Assembly (NCBI GenBank): GCA_016762975.1
Contig: JAESUV010000063.1
Span: 513 to 8,747 of the forward strand
DNA length: 8,235 nucleotides
Direction: 5' to 3'
Source: Gammaproteobacteria bacterium
GTDB taxonomy: Bacteria; Pseudomonadota; Gammaproteobacteria; Pseudomonadales; Pseudohongiellaceae
The notes beneath the pieces were generated by a model. The model ran no database searches and was not told where the DNA came from. It saw only the letters and a list, made by a program, of their open reading frames with translations. The translations under genes were made by a program, and so were the position numbers. The stretch's first letter is position 1. Each line of letters begins with the position of its first letter. Shown here in pieces: positions 6,122 to 8,235 of the stretch.

Positions 6122-7528
6122 ATGAAGCCCAACATTAGATTGAGAACGAGAGTTCTGTTTTGCAGCCTATTCACCGTGTTCTTTTCCGGCTTTCTCTCCG
6201 CGCAGGAAGTGCAGTTAGACTTCGACTATTTTAAGAATGAAGTACAGCCGATCTTCCTCTCCAAGCGTGAAGGCAATGTTCGCTGTATTCAGTGTCATAC
6301 GCGCAGTAGTAATTTCAGGCTGCAGCCGCTGGAAGAGAATCAACTCTATTGGAGCGATGAACAGTCAAAATTAAATTTCGATTCGGCGAGCACCTTTGTG
6401 CTAGCTGGCGAAGACCCACTACGAAGCCGATTCTTAACTCATCCGCTCTCCGCTGATGCGGGTGGCGACCCCTTTCATGGCGGTGGTAAACATTTTCATA
6501 GTCAGTTCGATCCTGAGTGGCGAATCATGGCCGACTGGGTAGCTGGTGCTACAGCAAGGAGAGAGCCCTCCAGTATCGCAATTCGGATTATTCAAACGAA
6601 TGCGGCTGGAGATGATTCAACGATTATCGATCCGGCAACTAATCAAGTGGTTGGCCACATATCTGATATAGAAATACCTCACGGCGTGGTCGGCGCGCCC
6701 GATGGCTCGCAGATCTATATCACCAATGAGGTCATGCACTCTCTGGATATAGTTGATGCTAGGACTCTGCGCGTTAAGAGGCGCATACCGCTTAGCGGCA
6801 GACCGAATAATTTGGGTGTAACCAGCGACGGTAGTAAAGTCTATGTAGCGATCATGGAAATGCCGGGTTCGGTGGATATAATCGATGTGGCCAGCATGAA
6901 AAATATAAAGACAGTGTCGACGAAGGGGGCAATTCACAATGTCTATGTGACGCCCGATAGTCGCTACGCCGTCGCCGGATCGGTGCATACCAGTTTCATC
7001 AGTGTCATCGATACGCGCACGGATGAGCTGGTATGGGATTTAGAGATGAGCTCGGGCATTCGGCCGATGACGTTTGATACGAATGCCGATGGTTCAACTA
7101 AGAATATCTTTGTGCAACTCTCGGGGTTTCACGGTTTCGCCGTCGTCGATTTCGAGAGTAGAAAAGAGATAGCGCGCGTCGAACATCCTGCGGTCCCAGG
7201 AGAGGAGGCTCATTTGGATGGATTGCAGGGTGCCCCCGCCCATGGCTTGGCAGTATCGCCAGACGGGAAGACGCTCTGGTCGACGAGTAAAGTCTATAGC
7301 CATGTCTATATCCATTCCCTCCCAGACCTAAAAGAGATCGGACGTGTATTCGTAGGTCAGCATCCTGAATGGATTACATTCACGCCCGATGGCAAACGTG
7401 CGTATATCGGAGCCGCAGGTGACAATGCTACCTACGTGGTGGATGCTATTAAAATGGAGATCATCACGAAGATCCCCGTGGGCCAGGTGCCCAAGCGCCT
7501 TGCGATGGTGCGTATGGCGGTGGATTGA
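6122..7528 (+). CDS. Exported c-type cytochrome domain fused to a YncE-like beta-propeller
   Basis: The 468-residue protein starts with a signal peptide (1 to about 27, basic IRLRTR, hydrophobic core, cleavage near LSA) and should lie in the periplasm. A small haem domain follows (about 33-145): YFKNEVQPIF, then the single haem-c motif CIQCH (55-59), then LTHPLSADAGGDPFHGGG (105-122) and MADWVAG (136-142); this pattern resembles planctomycete-type cytochrome c domains. From about 152 to the end is a YVTN/YncE-type propeller with six recognisable strand motifs, for example HGVVGAPDG (187-195), HGLAVSPDG (374-382) and HPEWITFTPDG (414-424). Four motifs begin with His (H187, H272, H374, H414), facing the expected central channel. 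GAGG (6111-6114) is 7 bases before the ATG. It may be a redox or binding protein; a substrate cannot be named. It lies 140 bp after the hydroxylase gene. Confidence 0.88.
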   Translation: MKPNIRLRTRVLFCSLFTVFFSGFLSAQEVQLDFDYFKNEVQPIFLSKREGNVRCIQCHTRSSNFRLQPLEENQLYWSDEQSKLNFDSASTFVLAGEDPLRSRFLTHPLSADAGGDPFHGGGKHFHSQFDPEWRIMADWVAGATARREPSSIAIRIIQTNAAGDDSTIIDPATNQVVGHISDIEIPHGVVGAPDGSQIYITNEVMHSLDIVDARTLRVKRRIPLSGRPNNLGVTSDGSKVYVAIMEMPGSVDIIDVASMKNIKTVSTKGAIHNVYVTPDSRYAVAGSVHTSFISVIDTRTDELVWDLEMSSGIRPMTFDTNADGSTKNIFVQLSGFHGFAVVDFESRKEIARVEHPAVPGEEAHLDGLQGAPAHGLAVSPDGKTLWSTSKVYSHVYIHSLPDLKEIGRVFVGQHPEWITFTPDGKRAYIGAAGDNATYVVDAIKMEIITKIPVGQVPKRLAMVRMAVD

Positions 7529-7555
7529 GCTATCTAGATAAAGCTATCTAGATAA
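7528..7555. repeat. Perfect 14-bp tandem repeat between convergent genes
   Basis: AGCTATCTAGATAA occurs twice in direct succession (7528-7541 and 7542-7555); the first A is the last base of the upstream stop codon. Each unit contains the palindrome TATCTAGATA, so the pair can also fold as a 10-bp stem with an AAGC loop (7531-7554). The stem is AT-rich and no T-run follows on either strand. It might act as a weak two-way terminator, but it does not meet the usual pattern. Confidence 0.8.
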
Positions 7556-7571
7556 GTAGTTGGAGATATGT

Positions 7572-8235
7572 CTAGGGAATAACCAGAGTGATCGCGATGT
7601 CGTAGTCGCCGGATTCATTTGTATTGAAACTGGTTATACCCAACCAATAGATGCCAGGAGAAAGCGTGGTCTCGAGTCGAGAATTCGTGCCACTGCCAGC
7701 ATCGTCATTCTGCAGCACTAGAGAACCAACCTCGTTATTAATAATATCAACTAGCAATAAACTGGTATCGAATGCAGAAGAACTGAGCTCGACCTTCACG
7801 GTAGACGTTGTTAGTACTTCAATCTGTACAAGATCCAAGAATTTGTCATTAAATTTGAAATCAGTCGAGCTGAGGCTGCCGTCTATTTTCGAATTGGGGT
7901 TTACCAGTACATCTACGCCATATACCGAAGTGAATGTCTCGAAGGATGAGGGAGGATTTCTCGTACTCGAGATGATAGCTACCTCGTAGCTGCCCTGCCC
8001 ATTGGTGCTCGCACTACTCACGCCCAACCAGTACGTTCCCGCTTGAATATTCTCGTTAATTCGCGCGTTGTTGCCCGACCCCGAGTTGTCATCTACAAAG
8101 GTAGAGTCAGGTATTGAGGCCTGCGTGGCAGAGACTCGAACGAGATAGAGAAAAGGATCGAATGCCTGCGAATTAAGTTGGATGTCTATTAAAGAATCAT
8201 TCTCGAAGATGTATTGGTACAGATCGAGTGACTTG
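7572..8235 (-). CDS. PPC-type domain protein, two tandem domains, N-terminus outside the window
   Basis: The frame stays open from the right edge to a TAG stop at 7572-7574, giving the last 220 residues of a longer protein. Two pre-peptidase C-terminal (PPC)-like beta domains repeat with a period near 128-130 residues. Domain 1 (visible residues 1-88) begins KSLDLYQYIF and has DDNSGSGNNARI and YWLGVSSAS; domain 2 (about 131-219) begins KFLDLVQIEVL and has NDDAGSGTNSRLE and YWLGITSFN. The DD-G-SG-N-R block is a usual PPC feature. Such domains occur C-terminal to secreted peptidases and other exported proteins, where they often stay attached or are trimmed. A TTG at 8025-8027 is not the start: it falls inside the YWLG motif and the reading frame continues upstream. 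The catalytic or anchoring part, if any, lies beyond the window. The gene converges on the cytochrome-propeller gene. Confidence 0.85.
   Translation of the reverse strand, partial: KSLDLYQYIFENDSLIDIQLNSQAFDPFLYLVRVSATQASIPDSTFVDDNSGSGNNARINENIQAGTYWLGVSSASTNGQGSYEVAIISSTRNPPSSFETFTSVYGVDVLVNPNSKIDGSLSSTDFKFNDKFLDLVQIEVLTTSTVKVELSSSAFDTSLLLVDIINNEVGSLVLQNDDAGSGTNSRLETTLSPGIYWLGITSFNTNESGDYDIAITLVIP

Noticed and set aside
7651..7989. Plus-strand open frame of 112 codons opposite the PPC gene
   Set aside because: The minus-strand frame shows two matching PPC repeats; the plus-strand translation is Ser/Thr-rich low-information sequence without a known motif.
8025..8027. TTG as start codon of the PPC gene
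   Set aside because: Translation upstream stays open to the edge and gives a good first PPC repeat, and the TTG falls within the YWLG motif.
1..8235. Mobile elements, CRISPR arrays, tRNA or rRNA genes
   Set aside because: No transposase or integrase frames, no regularly spaced repeats and no tRNA-like cloverleaf or rRNA stretch were recognised on either strand.

Overview
The window reads as chromosomal DNA of a Gram-negative bacterium, most likely a gammaproteobacterium and possibly an aquatic one. The evidence is a TonB-dependent outer-membrane receptor, a PiuC/YbiX-type hydroxylase, Sec signal peptides on several products, good Shine-Dalgarno sites and a roughly balanced base composition. 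I see no rRNA, tRNA, CRISPR array, transposase, integrase or phage gene. The lineage is inferred from gene families and was not tested.

Layout. Positions 131-2266 (minus) encode a TonB-dependent receptor that resembles the copper receptors OprC/NosA. It keeps the HxM half of the copper site and has two methionine clusters, but has Gly where those receptors have the site cysteine. Upstream of it lies a control region with a 19-bp dyad, then a 300-bp stretch with no gene. Positions 2659-2973 (minus) encode a small single-domain cupin with a TTG start, whose Shine-Dalgarno site can pair with a sequence about 45 bases upstream. A 212-bp divergent region with a 17-bp dyad separates it from a plus-strand pair: a TcyP-type L-cystine symporter (3186-4574) and an exported RidA-like protein (4611-5099). 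The pair ends in a strong intrinsic terminator (5130-5170).

Positions 5304-5981 (plus) encode a PiuC/YbiX-type Fe(II)/2-oxoglutarate hydroxylase. Positions 6122-7528 (plus) encode an exported fusion of a mono-haem c-type domain with a YncE-like beta-propeller. A 14-bp perfect tandem repeat sits between this gene and a convergent minus-strand gene (7572 to the right edge, 5' end missing) that carries two PPC-type domains.

How the genes may work together (inference). The cystine symporter and RidA look like a real operon: the gap is 36 bp with one terminator after both, and archetypal RidA destroys 2-aminoacrylate, a by-product of cysteine breakdown. The exported location of this RidA does not fit that role simply. 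The receptor, the PiuC-type enzyme and the YncE-like propeller belong to families often tied to metal uptake or metal starvation, so the window may be a loose metal and sulfur acquisition neighbourhood. No shared operator was found that would prove co-regulation.
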